A stretch of DNA of 64,000 nt, taken from the NCBI GenBank assembly GCA_028285205.1, contig JANQQA010000208.1, forward strand, positions 1-64,000, in the 5' to 3' direction. Below, one piece after another: positions 8,748 to 17,631 of this stretch (within the stretch, counting starts at the first letter, position 1; each line of letters starts with the position of its first letter). A program made the translations under genes and the position numbers. Under the pieces are notes generated by a model, which was not told the origin of the DNA, did not search any database, and saw nothing but the letters and a program-made list of their open reading frames with translations. The stretch comes from Bythopirellula sp. (GTDB lineage: Bacteria; Planctomycetota; Planctomycetia; Pirellulales; Lacipirellulaceae).

Positions 8748-10112
8748 ATGTCCGCGATTGCGAGCGCAGAGTATAGTGCGAGCATGAAAGATCGACGCTA
8801 CGAACGCTGGCGCTGGACGACTTTTGGAGTGACCTGGCTCATTTATGCCAGTCTTTACTTAACACGCAAGTCTTTCTCCGTCGCTAAGATCGCTTTCGAA
8901 GACGATGCCGAAGTCACGTTGACCAGGGATGACTACGGCGACATCGATTCCTTTTATCTCACCACATACATGTTCGGCCAGTTTGTGTTTGGCCCGCTCG
9001 GAGACCGCTTCGGACCGCGGCGCGTCCTACTCTTTGGTCTGTCGCTGAGTGTTGTGGCTGCGGTCGCCTACGGCTTTTCTACCAGTTTTCTTGTGATGGC
9101 CTTGCTGGCGGTAGCCCAAGGCGTCGCACAGTCAACCGGTTGGAGTAACACGACGAAAGTGATGAGTTCGTGGTTTTCACAACGCGAGCGAGGCAGAATT
9201 ATCGGTTGGTGGTGCACCCACTACACGGTGGGTGCTGCCGTTGCACTGCCGCTTGCCGGCTATCTGATGACTAGGTTTGGGAGCCCCAGACCTGCGGACG
9301 AAGCAGGATCCGCCATCATACCTTACTGGCCCGCCGCGTTTTGGGGCGCAGCTGCGATGGTATTCATCGTGCTAGTTATTGCTCTGTTTTTCCTACGCGA
9401 GCGCCCCGAGGACTTGGATCTACCTTCCATCGAAGAGTACCACCAAGAACAGGAGTCGGTGATACTCGAAGGAGACAGCTCGCCGGATGAACCAGAAAGG
9501 TCTTGGAAGGTAATCGGAGAAGTCTTACGAGTGCCGGCTATTTGGATTCTCGGCTTGGCGTATTTCTCAATCAAATTGACCCGCTACGCGTTTTATTTTT
9601 GGGGTCCGAAGTACATCTACGAAAGTTTAGGTGCCGACGCGCAGGTAAGCACGATCATCGCGGCTGCAATGCCCATCGGAGGAGTCCTAGGAGTCATCGC
9701 GACCGGTTACATTAGTGACTACTGCTTTCAATCTCGTCGTGTGCCAGTCACCATCCTATCACTGCTCATGACGGCGGGCATCTTGCTGCTTGGATTCAGC
9801 AATATTGCGAACTACTGGGTGATGGCGGGATTTTTCTTTGCCGTCGGCATGTTTCTGCTTGGCCCAGACACGCTTATCTCAGCGACAGCCGCGATTGATT
9901 TTGGAACAAAAAAGGGAGCGGGAACCGCTGCTGGCCTCATCAATGGCGTGGGATCTTTGGGGGCGATTCTGGGCGGGTGGCTACCTGGCTACATTACCAC
10001 CGAGGACGATTGGTCCAAACTGTTTTATGTTTTCTTTGTCGGAATTTTGGTCTCGGCAGTCGTACTCGTCCCCTTGTGGAATGCCAGACCTCATTCCGTG
10101 GAGCGTGATTGA
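8748..10112 (+). CDS. MFS transporter of the organophosphate:phosphate antiporter (GlpT/UhpT) type
   Basis: The 454-residue protein has about 12 hydrophobic segments and a charged central loop (about residues 220-255). The segment GWSNTTKVMSSWFSQRERGRIIG and the following WWCTHYTVG resemble the GlpT/UhpT family, where the corresponding region reads GWP...WWSQKERG. The early LTRKSFSVA fits the substrate-binding basic residue region of that family. Members exchange phosphate for glycerol-3-phosphate, sugar phosphates or similar molecules across the inner membrane. The substrate here is not known. A second ATG at 8784 is a possible start. The stop overlaps the ATG of the next gene (TGATG), so the two are cotranscribed. 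Confidence 0.85.
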   Translation: MSAIASAEYSASMKDRRYERWRWTTFGVTWLIYASLYLTRKSFSVAKIAFEDDAEVTLTRDDYGDIDSFYLTTYMFGQFVFGPLGDRFGPRRVLLFGLSLSVVAAVAYGFSTSFLVMALLAVAQGVAQSTGWSNTTKVMSSWFSQRERGRIIGWWCTHYTVGAAVALPLAGYLMTRFGSPRPADEAGSAIIPYWPAAFWGAAAMVFIVLVIALFFLRERPEDLDLPSIEEYHQEQESVILEGDSSPDEPERSWKVIGEVLRVPAIWILGLAYFSIKLTRYAFYFWGPKYIYESLGADAQVSTIIAAAMPIGGVLGVIATGYISDYCFQSRRVPVTILSLLMTAGILLLGFSNIANYWVMAGFFFAVGMFLLGPDTLISATAAIDFGTKKGAGTAAGLINGVGSLGAILGGWLPGYITTEDDWSKLFYVFFVGILVSAVVLVPLWNARPHSVERD

Positions 10113-11290
10113 TGAGTACTTCGAACTCTGACCGCGACAATCGTGAAGCCCGCATTCAAACTCATCGAAGCACGATGAGCGTAGCACTGTCACGTTGCAA
10201 CGCTCTCGTAGCACGAACTTGTTTCCCTGTGTTCATGATTGGCGTTGCGTTGAGTCTCGGTGTCGCACCTGCCGATGCGGAGGAAGCGGCCTCACCGAAG
10301 GATACCGTGCCGCCGGCTCAGATTTCGGCGGACGAGCCGCTGGCTGATGAATTCTCCTTCCGACGGGCTGTCGACTATCTCGACAATGCGGCTCTCGACT
10401 GGCAACATCGGATGCGCTGCGTGACGTGCCATACAAATGGTTTGTTCTTGGCATGTCGCGCGGAAGTTGCGCCTAACAGCCGGCCCAATCAACTAGCGCG
10501 GGAATTTACTCGTGAATACTTGAAACGCTACGTGATTGACAAAGAGCCGGCACGAGGTGCCCGCGGTGCGATTGAAGGCATTGTTTCGGCTACTGCTCTG
10601 TTGGCTATCAGTGACGTCAAGACCACAGGCAAGTTGGATGCGATTACCCGCCAGTCTCTTGACTACATTTGGACGCAACAAAATGAACAAGGGTGCTGGG
10701 AAGAATGGCTGAAATGCAACTGGCCGCCGTTCGAGGTCGACGATCACTTCGGAGTCACGCTGGTAGCGCTGGCAGTCGGCGCGGCACCTGATGAGTATGC
10801 GCAGACCCCCGCAGCTCAGGAAGGCCTAAGAAAGTTGCGCAAGTATCTGCAAAATCATCCGCCGGAGAACTTGCACCAGCGTGCGATGTTGCTGTTGGCT
10901 TCAACCACCTGCGAAGACGTTCTTGAACCTGACAAGCAGCGAGAGACGATTGCGGAGTTACTCTCGCGGCAACAAGGCGACGGTGGTTGGAACCTATTTG
11001 CGTTAGGTGACTGGCAGCGCTCCGACGGGCAGGAGCAAGACCGCACGTCGAGCGACGGTTACGCAACTGGGTTTGTGACGTACGTCCTCCTGCGAGCTGG
11101 CGTCGCTGCCAGTGACCCTCCGATTCAGGAAGCTGTCAGCTGGCTGAAGACCAACCAACGCGCCAGTGGCCGGTGGTATGCTCGTTCGCCAAGGCGAGAC
11201 GGCAAGCATTACATCAGCCATGCTGGAACGGCCTACGCGGTAATGGCGTTGGCCGCCAGCGGTGAACGACTGCAGCCATCAGATCGTTAA
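10112..11290 (+). CDS. Secreted terpene-cyclase-like repeat protein with a CxxCH haem motif
   Basis: The product of about 393 residues has a long basic N-terminus, then a hydrophobic signal segment (CFPVFMIGVALSLGVAPADA), so it is probably exported. A single CVTCH motif (Cys103, Cys106, His107) could bind c-type haem. The rest is alpha/alpha-barrel repeats of the prenyltransferase/squalene-oxidase type, including a QW-like motif RQQGDGGWN and the paired SYATGF/ISHAGTAYAVMAL-style helices. It lacks an obvious DXDD cyclase acid, so it is unlikely to be a true squalene-hopene cyclase. ATG 10112 overlaps the stop of the MFS gene by one base; an internal ATG near 10178 would give a more usual signal-peptide length. 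Confidence 0.8.
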   Translation: MSTSNSDRDNREARIQTHRSTMSVALSRCNALVARTCFPVFMIGVALSLGVAPADAEEAASPKDTVPPAQISADEPLADEFSFRRAVDYLDNAALDWQHRMRCVTCHTNGLFLACRAEVAPNSRPNQLAREFTREYLKRYVIDKEPARGARGAIEGIVSATALLAISDVKTTGKLDAITRQSLDYIWTQQNEQGCWEEWLKCNWPPFEVDDHFGVTLVALAVGAAPDEYAQTPAAQEGLRKLRKYLQNHPPENLHQRAMLLLASTTCEDVLEPDKQRETIAELLSRQQGDGGWNLFALGDWQRSDGQEQDRTSSDGYATGFVTYVLLRAGVAASDPPIQEAVSWLKTNQRASGRWYARSPRRDGKHYISHAGTAYAVMALAASGERLQPSDR

Positions 11291-11638
11291 GTGGTTGGTT
11301 GTACGGGCTGTAAACTGGAGTTGGGCGCGAAATCTGGATGATAAGCGCATGAACTTTGACAGTTTGCGAAAAAGAGATGAAATATTGGTTAATAGAATGA
11401 GGCATGTCGTTCCAACAATGGCGTAAGACTGGCAGCCCTGCTTATACTGCCGGAGGAATCTGAGAGAGGGAGTTTTGGTCGGCCATTGACCATCATGGCG
11501 TAGGATGCGCGGCAGAGATAGTTTCGTCCAGGTTGGATTGCTATTAGCAGACTATCTCCTGAATTCTGTGCGATGTGAGTCATGTTTGCGACTTGGCCGG
11601 GACGCGTATCCTTTGCCTATTTCGTTGGAGATTGACTC
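11291..11638. other. Intergenic region upstream of a PEP-CTERM gene
   Basis: No ORF of substance is visible. The right end carries a plausible ribosome binding site (TGGAGATTGACTC before the ATG at 11639). I see no clear terminator for the preceding gene and no repeat of the 20-bp operator found further right. Confidence 0.5.
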
Positions 11639-12526
11639 ATGAATTCGACTGTTGAAAGGTTGCTTTGCGCAATCGTTGTTTTGACGCTTCTCTCTGGGTT
11701 TGCGACGACAGGTTTCGCAAGCACACTTCCCGCGGTTACCAGCGGCACGTTGGTGGCCCAGTTCGATCCAGATCCGACTTACCTGTCGCTTGACGGTAGC
11801 GGGACGGACGTAGCAAGTTGGACCGCGGCGAACGACAATTCCATCGTGTTGTCGCGCACCGGTACCGCGGCAAGCAACTCCAATATCTCGTTCGATGCCA
11901 GCGAACTTGGCGGCAATGGCGCGGTGGTCGTGAATGATTTTACGGGTGATAACCTCGTCTTACAGGGTTCGGTTCCAGGTACGCGGACGGCATCAACGGT
12001 GTTTTTCCTGGGATACTTTTCACCGGGACGCGACGGCAGCCTGACCGACGGCTCCGGTCAGTACGTTTACTCGTACGCCGTTGACGGTCCGTCCGGATCT
12101 CAACTCGATTTTCAAACTGACGATGGAAATGCGGAGTTGTTCGGCGGAAGCGGGACGCAATTTGTGGGCGACATTAGCTCCCGCGCCGGCGAGTACACCG
12201 TCTACCGCATTGAGTCTGGGGGCGGAGACGGCGACGATTGGGCCGTGTACGTAGACGGCGCGCTCCTTGGTAGTGGCGACGAAGGAACGAACTACAGTGT
12301 CAGCGGCGATTTAATCCTGTTTGGCTATCAGAATAGCAGCGGCGTGAGCGGCGGATTTAACTTCGTCGGCAACGTCGGCCAGCTCCTGATCTACGACGGC
12401 GTCCTCGACAGCAACGACACTGCCTCAGTAGAGAGGTACCTAGCTGGCAAGATTCCCGAACCATCGGCAATCGCCATGGTAGTGGTCGGATTGATCAGTT
12501 GTGGCGGTTTCCGTCGCAGACGGTGA
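11639..12526 (+). CDS. PEP-CTERM protein with a LamG/concanavalin-like domain
   Basis: The 295-residue protein has a signal peptide (LLCAIVVLTLLSGFATTGFAS), a beta-sandwich-like central region (about 35-270; FVGDISSRAGEYTVYRIESG, VYVDGALLGSGDEG) and a C-terminal PEP-CTERM tail: PEPSAIAMVVVGLISCGG then FRRRR. The tail directs exosortase processing to the cell surface or exopolymer. The LamG-like region is a close relative of the second half of the ORF at 14051-17086, with colinear DNA similarity. No catalytic residues are evident, so binding or matrix roles are more likely than enzymatic ones. Confidence 0.88.
   Translation: MNSTVERLLCAIVVLTLLSGFATTGFASTLPAVTSGTLVAQFDPDPTYLSLDGSGTDVASWTAANDNSIVLSRTGTAASNSNISFDASELGGNGAVVVNDFTGDNLVLQGSVPGTRTASTVFFLGYFSPGRDGSLTDGSGQYVYSYAVDGPSGSQLDFQTDDGNAELFGGSGTQFVGDISSRAGEYTVYRIESGGGDGDDWAVYVDGALLGSGDEGTNYSVSGDLILFGYQNSSGVSGGFNFVGNVGQLLIYDGVLDSNDTASVERYLAGKIPEPSAIAMVVVGLISCGGFRRRR
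11731..12440 (+). repeat. Copy 1 of a diverged 710-bp direct repeat
   Basis: This segment encodes the LamG-like domain and aligns end to end, with the same total length, with 15712-16421. Long stretches are nearly identical, for example around GGGACGGACGT...GCAAGTTGGACCGC. Most differences look synonymous or conservative, pointing to an old tandem duplication kept under selection. Confidence 0.75.
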
Positions 12527-12552
12527 TGTTCCACCGCGAACGAGACAGCGCC

Positions 12553-12578
12553 GGGCCGAGCCGACCAAGGCTCGGCCC
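12553..12578 (+). terminator. Stem-loop after the PEP-CTERM gene
   Basis: A perfect 9-bp stem, GGGCCGAGC with GCTCGGCCC, closes an 8-base loop 26 bp after the stop codon. No T-run follows directly, so it may be a Rho-dependent or transcript-stabilising hairpin. A separate run of eight T lies at 12646-12653. Confidence 0.55.
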
Positions 12579-12813
12579 GCCTCACTCAATGCGGGTGGGC
12601 TAACTGCGATTTGAAGAACCCTTCACCGGTTCGCCCCGCAGCGGATTTTTTTTGGAGCGCTGGAAACATTACTGGTAAGTAGTTAGACAAGTGGGTCCCA
12701 GGTCGACACAACATGCGACAGGCAAGGCGACTAAAAGTCGAAAACTACGTGGTCGGATACGTTGCGGCAGCTTGCCCCCGCCCCGAAGGAGCGAATCGGG
12801 AGGATGTACGCTG

Positions 12814-13998
12814 ATGAACTGTAATCCCAGAGATCTCAAACTTCTTTCTGGCAGGCAGTTTGTTCCTACAATGATCACCGCCCTCGCTCTTGGTGTGGGC
12901 GTTGCCAACCCACTTAGTGCCATTATTTTTGAGAGACATGTCACCCTTTCCGGACAGCCCGCGCCCGGCGAACCCGGATGGGTCGCTAACGGCGATCCCC
13001 AGCTCACCGGCACAGCCGTGCTCACGTTCGATACTGTGGCCAGGACACTGGACTTCGACATCGAGCTCGACAACGATCGTTATGTCGTCACTCAAGCGCA
13101 CATCTACGAGGTGGGCACCGACGCCCAGGGGGACTCTGATTACTGCTGGGGCGGACGTTGGTCCAGTCACACGGACTATCTCCAAGGCACTGGCTTTGGC
13201 GTCTCCGGGGCTCGCATAAATGGCGCAAGAACCAATCCCGAGAATTGGTTTCTCATGATCCACACCGGAGGCGGACATTTCGCCAACGATGGCAACGGAC
13301 TAATTCCCTACAACTCCTCGGTACACGAAACACAGCCCTACTCGGGCGTTACTGAATCGGGATCACGATTCAACAATCGGGTCGGTCGCAAACTCGACAA
13401 CTTGCTCCTTCGCGAAGTCAATCCAGTTTCAGGTTCGTTTCCCAATTCGGTGTATCCTGATCCGGGGCATTTTCTTCGCGAGAACGACCAACCCTTTCCC
13501 GACTCCCTCGGCAACGCATGGCTTGAATCCGATGGCAGCGGTGGTTGGCAGCTCACCTCGGCAGCCATCGACGCCGGGTACGATCTCGACACGGAGTACC
13601 TTTTCTACCGTTATGACGACCAAGGACCCAGTTGGGACTTTGGCGGGCCCGAAGGTGCCGCGGGTGGATTCCTCAGCAATCCTTTCGACCTCGTCGGAGA
13701 CCTTAATTTGGACGGCAACGTCGACGCTGCCGACTGGCCACTGTTGGTCAACCGATATGGTTCCGACCTAAGCGGGCTGACGGAAGAGCAAAGAATACAC
13801 GCAGGCGATCTAGATCTCGATGGTCGACACTCGCTGGCTGATATCACGGAGTTTCGCAACGTTTTCGTCGCGGGAGGCGGTCAGCTGTCAGACCTGAAAT
13901 CGTTTGCAGTTCCAGAACCTATCACATTTTCGATGTTGATAGTCGGGCTCTGGGCCACTCCGTGGCGGCACGCGTCAAGACGGAGAGTGATTAACTAA
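12814..13998 (+). CDS. PEP-CTERM protein with dockerin-type repeats
   Basis: From ATG 12814 (GGGAGG lies about 11 bases upstream) the 394-residue product starts MNCNPRDLKLL and has a signal segment (MITALALGVGVANPLSA). Residues about 45-300 form a beta-rich domain I do not recognise. Two calcium-loop-like dockerin repeats follow: GDLNLDGNVDAADWPLLVNR and GDLDLDGRHSLADITEFRN. The tail is VPEPITFSMLIVGLW with a basic end (RHASRRR). An in-frame upstream ATG at 12691 would put about 40 non-signal residues first and is less likely. The protein is probably surface-exposed; the binding partner is unknown. Confidence 0.82.
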   Translation: MNCNPRDLKLLSGRQFVPTMITALALGVGVANPLSAIIFERHVTLSGQPAPGEPGWVANGDPQLTGTAVLTFDTVARTLDFDIELDNDRYVVTQAHIYEVGTDAQGDSDYCWGGRWSSHTDYLQGTGFGVSGARINGARTNPENWFLMIHTGGGHFANDGNGLIPYNSSVHETQPYSGVTESGSRFNNRVGRKLDNLLLREVNPVSGSFPNSVYPDPGHFLRENDQPFPDSLGNAWLESDGSGGWQLTSAAIDAGYDLDTEYLFYRYDDQGPSWDFGGPEGAAGGFLSNPFDLVGDLNLDGNVDAADWPLLVNRYGSDLSGLTEEQRIHAGDLDLDGRHSLADITEFRNVFVAGGGQLSDLKSFAVPEPITFSMLIVGLWATPWRHASRRRVIN

Positions 13999-14050
13999 GC
14001 ATCATCGACACGAACTTACTTCGACCAAACTCAATAGGTGAGACAATATT

Positions 14051-17000
14051 ATGAAGCAAGCAGCTAAATCTTTAACGGTATCTGCAGCATGCTTGGCTCT
14101 GCTGCTTGTCTCCACGGCCCAAGCGCAAACTCTGCCATCGATCTCCGATTTGCAGCTGCGCCTGACTGCGGATTCTGGAACGAGTACCACGGTAGATGGG
14201 GCGGGTATATTCGATTGGTTCGACACGGAACATGGCCATTTGTTCTTCAATGCGAATGAGACCTTGCCTACGTACGTCGCCGATTCAGGCGGAGGCGTGG
14301 CTGCCATCGATTTTGAAAGAAGCAGTGGCTTCGTCGGCGACTTTAGCGGTTCTGCCGGTTTCACGATGGGCGATGCGACGATCTTTGTCGTTGCGCGTTT
14401 CGATGGCTACACCCATAGCTCAGGCAGTTCGTCTTACTTCTTCTCGATCGATAACTTTGCCGATCCTGGTATCCCTGATACTAGCGAACATACGCTAGGG
14501 CGAGATGCCAACACTCTTGGGCCTGACCAGCTCTATCACTGGCGCGCACAGCCTGACCCGGCGGCCGCTTATGGGACGAATATCATCGAAGACCAGCCTG
14601 GAACCCCATTTGGAGATTTTAATTACTACACAGCCATCTTTCGCGGCAGCGACGACGGTGGCGGTTCGGTCAATGAAATGGAGGCCTGGATTAATGGTTC
14701 CTCCGGTGGCAGTCTGACACCGGATGTCGCGCACAACGGCAGTGGCTACAGCGGAGTGACCTCGGAGACTCGCATTGGCCTGTGGACCTCCAACGGCAGT
14801 GGATTGGATGGGATGATGCGCGAAGTGCTCATCTACAATCGCGTTCTCAATTCACAGGAAATCACAGACGTGGAAAACTACTTGGCGCAGCGTGCACTCT
14901 CTCCCGTGCCCCCCAGCCTGCTGCTACAGGTGGATCGCGACACCGGGAACATCTCCATCAAAAACGTTTCTGCAGGCAACCTAAATATCAGCGACTATCT
15001 TGTCGATTCTGCCAGTGGCGCGCTGGATCGGACGATGTGGACCTCGATTGCCAGCAACTACGATCAGGACAACGATCAGTCGGTCGATCCCAATAACACT
15101 TGGCAGGAAGCGGGCGCGGCCACCGACAACACTTTGGAAGAAGCCGCTAACAGTGGGTCGGCAGTTCTAGCGCCGAACCAAGAGGTGGATTTGGGCATGA
15201 CCTGGACACAATACTTCCAAGAAGACTTAACCTTCCAATTCAACAGCGGCACCCAGGTGCCTGTCCAATTTAGCGGCAATGGCGGCAACTCGTTTCCATT
15301 TGGCGACCTGAGTTTTAACGGATCGGTCGGCGTCGAGGATTGGACGGTCCTGGTAGCTGGCTATGGCCAAGACCTCAGTGGCAAGTCTCTTGCGGCGGCG
15401 TATGGCTTGGGAGATTTGAACGGGGACGGAAACCACACGCTGGCGGACATTCAGAGTTTTCGCACAGCTTTTGTTGCCGCCGGGGGTAATCTGGCGGAAC
15501 TGACGGGTGCCCCTGTGCCGGAGCCTGCTTCTGGGGCATTGTTATTACTGGCGGCGACGCTGCATGCCGCTCTTAGCAGAAAGCGAATTCGACGTCCGCT
15601 TTCGAGTGGAGGTAGATTGATGTGCATTCCTGTTAAGAGGTGGACAGTGGCAGTCGCTGTCCTTGGCGTTCTCTCCGTGTTTGCGGGCCGCAGCGTCATA
15701 GCGGCTCCTCCCGCAGTTACCAGCGGCACGCTACTCGCGCACTTTGATGCGGATGCGTCTTTCCTCTCACTCGACGGCGGAGGGACGGACGTGGCAAGTT
15801 GGACCGCTGCAAACGACAATTCGATCGTGTTGTCGCGCACTGGGACCGCGACAAGCAACTCCAACATCTCTTTCGATTCCAGCGAACTTGGTGGCAGTGG
15901 CGCGGTCGTTGTGAATGACTTTTCGGGTGACAATCTTGTTCTCCAGGGTGCCGTTCCAGGTACCCGCACCGCTACCACTGCGTTCTTTCTGGGATACTTT
16001 TCCCCGGGTCGCGACGGTAGCCTTGGCGATGGATCCGGCCAGTACCTCTATTCTTACTCAGCCTCAGGCGGAGAGGGGACACAACTCGATTTTCAGATCG
16101 ACGACGGCAATGCCGAGATATGGGGCGGAGGAGGAACGCAAGGGGTGGGTGATATCAGCGCCCGTAACGGCGAGTATACCGTCTACCGCATTGAGTCGGG
16201 CGGCGGTGCCGGTGACGACTTTGCTGTCTACGTAGACGGAACTCTGCTCGGCAGTGGCAACGAAGGGACGAACTATAACGTCAGCGGCGATTTGATTCTG
16301 TTCGGCTGGCAGAATGGCAGTGGTGTGAGCGGCGGGTTTAACTTCGTCGGCAATGTTGGGCAGCTCCTATTCTACGACGGCAACCTCAACGGCACCGATG
16401 TTGCCGCCGTCGAGAGTTACCTCGCATCGTTCAAGCCGACAACCCTCAGTCTGACGGTCAATACGATCACAGGTGAGATCACGATCAGTGGCGGCGACAT
16501 TGCGCGCGACATCAACGCCTACGAGATCCGCAGCGCATTGGGATCGCTCGATTCGACAGACTGGCTTTCGTCTAATCTTGATAGTCAGAGTCTCGATTCC
16601 ATCGGCGCCGGTGTAGGCGAATCGTGGGATACTTTTAGCGGATCAGATAGCCAACTAACCGAGGCGTTTTTACTTGGCAGCTCGCTGTTTGACAACAGTC
16701 GGACCGAGTCACTTGGCCAGGCATACAACACATCGTTGGATGCGCGTGATCTGGTTTTCGAATATACCGACACCTTGGGAGATACGCGGACCGGGCTGAT
16801 CGAATACGTCGATACGCTGCCCGATGGTGATTTTGATAACGACGGCGACATCGATGGCTCGGACTTCCTCAAGTGGCAACGCGATTTGGGAGATGCCCAG
16901 AGTTTGGCGGATTGGCAGGCAAGTTATGGCTCTGGTTCTCTAGCGGCCAGTTCTGCGACAAACGCAGTCCCCGAACCAGCGACGGCGCTTATGTTCTTCC

Positions 17001-17086
17001 TCGGTTTTCTCAGTTTAGCCCAGTTCAGGCGGCAGGATGCTCGAAGTCAGTTCAGACTTCTAACTGCAGATGCTAGCTCAAGGTAG
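14051..17086 (+). CDS. Two PEP-CTERM proteins joined in one open reading frame
   Basis: The 1,011-residue ORF contains two complete exported-protein architectures. Half 1: signal peptide (1-26, ends TAQAQ), LamG-like domain, a linker beginning LLLQVDRDTGNISI, dockerin-like GDLNGDGNHTLADIQSFR, and a PEP-CTERM tail at 490 (VPEPASGALLLLAATLHAAL then SRKRIRR). Half 2, from Met524: new signal peptide (VAVAVLGVLSVFAG), LamG-like domain related to the gene at 11639, GDFDNDGDIDGSDFLKWQRD, and tail VPEPATALMFFLGFLSL. No stop separates them. Met524 has its own strong ribosome binding site, so half 2 is probably also made alone. If half 1 reads through, an exosortase signal would sit mid-protein. A lost stop codon is the simplest explanation. 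Confidence 0.85.
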   Translation: MKQAAKSLTVSAACLALLLVSTAQAQTLPSISDLQLRLTADSGTSTTVDGAGIFDWFDTEHGHLFFNANETLPTYVADSGGGVAAIDFERSSGFVGDFSGSAGFTMGDATIFVVARFDGYTHSSGSSSYFFSIDNFADPGIPDTSEHTLGRDANTLGPDQLYHWRAQPDPAAAYGTNIIEDQPGTPFGDFNYYTAIFRGSDDGGGSVNEMEAWINGSSGGSLTPDVAHNGSGYSGVTSETRIGLWTSNGSGLDGMMREVLIYNRVLNSQEITDVENYLAQRALSPVPPSLLLQVDRDTGNISIKNVSAGNLNISDYLVDSASGALDRTMWTSIASNYDQDNDQSVDPNNTWQEAGAATDNTLEEAANSGSAVLAPNQEVDLGMTWTQYFQEDLTFQFNSGTQVPVQFSGNGGNSFPFGDLSFNGSVGVEDWTVLVAGYGQDLSGKSLAAAYGLGDLNGDGNHTLADIQSFRTAFVAAGGNLAELTGAPVPEPASGALLLLAATLHAALSRKRIRRPLSSGGRLMCIPVKRWTVAVAVLGVLSVFAGRSVIAAPPAVTSGTLLAHFDADASFLSLDGGGTDVASWTAANDNSIVLSRTGTATSNSNISFDSSELGGSGAVVVNDFSGDNLVLQGAVPGTRTATTAFFLGYFSPGRDGSLGDGSGQYLYSYSASGGEGTQLDFQIDDGNAEIWGGGGTQGVGDISARNGEYTVYRIESGGGAGDDFAVYVDGTLLGSGNEGTNYNVSGDLILFGWQNGSGVSGGFNFVGNVGQLLFYDGNLNGTDVAAVESYLASFKPTTLSLTVNTITGEITISGGDIARDINAYEIRSALGSLDSTDWLSSNLDSQSLDSIGAGVGESWDTFSGSDSQLTEAFLLGSSLFDNSRTESLGQAYNTSLDARDLVFEYTDTLGDTRTGLIEYVDTLPDGDFDNDGDIDGSDFLKWQRDLGDAQSLADWQASYGSGSLAASSATNAVPEPATALMFFLGFLSLAQFRRQDARSQFRLLTADASSR
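15608..15622 (+). promoter_or_regulatory. Internal ribosome binding site and start codon of the second PEP-CTERM unit
   Basis: GGAGGT at 15608-15613 lies 6 bases before an in-frame ATG at 15620-15622. The codons that follow encode a basic n-region and hydrophobic core of a signal peptide. This supports independent translation of residues 524-1011 as a separate 488-residue protein. A TGA overlaps the ATG in the +1 frame, the usual TGATG layout of coupled genes, so a small upstream frame change would restore two separate genes. Confidence 0.7.
15712..16421 (+). repeat. Copy 2 of the diverged 710-bp direct repeat
   Basis: This is the partner of 11731-12440 and encodes the LamG-like domain of the second half of the fused ORF. 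Confidence 0.75.
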
Positions 17087-17098
17087 GCAGGAAACGTC

Positions 17099-17569
17099 TT
17101 GAGAAGACCACTAACTTCACGCAAGTTGCCGCCTCAGATCGAAGTGAGGCTTGGTGCGCTGATACTCACTGTGGCTGTCGTCGGTTGTGGAGCGTCGAGT
17201 ACGCCGGGTCTAATACCCATTTCGGGCACGGTAACTTACCAGGGAAGTCCGTTGCCTGAAGGGGAGTTGCGATACATTCCACAAGATTCGACCGGCGGAC
17301 GAATGGCGCGAGGGAAGATCAAGAACGGTAATTTTTCACTGACAACGGCCCGCCGCGATGACGGGGTGAAACCAGGCCAATACAAGGTAATTGTAGTTGC
17401 GTATGGTCCAGAGCGCGAACCCGATCGAGACGCGAACGGTTACGTTATCAAGGCCTACGAGCGACCACTGCTAGTCCCCAAGAAGTATGCGAAGCCAGAA
17501 ACAACGCCACTGAACGACAACGTCGACGAGAAACATAGCGGTGCAGTGCAGTTTGAGTTGACCGATTAG
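17099..17569 (+). CDS. Small lipoprotein with a transthyretin-like/carboxypeptidase-regulatory fold
   Basis: The 156-residue protein has a hydrophobic signal and a lipobox-like end (LILTVAVVGCGAS), then ISGTVTYQGSPLPEGELRYIP and GNFSLTTARRDDGVKPGQYKVIVVAY. This is the beta-sandwich pattern common in planctomycete lipoproteins encoded beside DUF1559 genes. The start must be TTG at 17099, because the TAG ending the previous gene lies five codons upstream in the same frame and no ATG occurs before the domain. It is probably tethered to a membrane facing the periplasm. Function unknown. Confidence 0.78.
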   Translation: MRRPLTSRKLPPQIEVRLGALILTVAVVGCGASSTPGLIPISGTVTYQGSPLPEGELRYIPQDSTGGRMARGKIKNGNFSLTTARRDDGVKPGQYKVIVVAYGPEREPDRDANGYVIKAYERPLLVPKKYAKPETTPLNDNVDEKHSGAVQFELTD

Positions 17570-17631
17570 CAACTCACACGGTGAACATTGGTGATTGCTC
17601 ATAAAAAATCATGAAACAGGACTGAACCATC

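Noticed and set aside
10112-11290. Squalene-hopene cyclase for hopanoid synthesis
   Set aside because: It is about 390 residues rather than about 630, lacks a DXDD motif and has an export signal and CxxCH.
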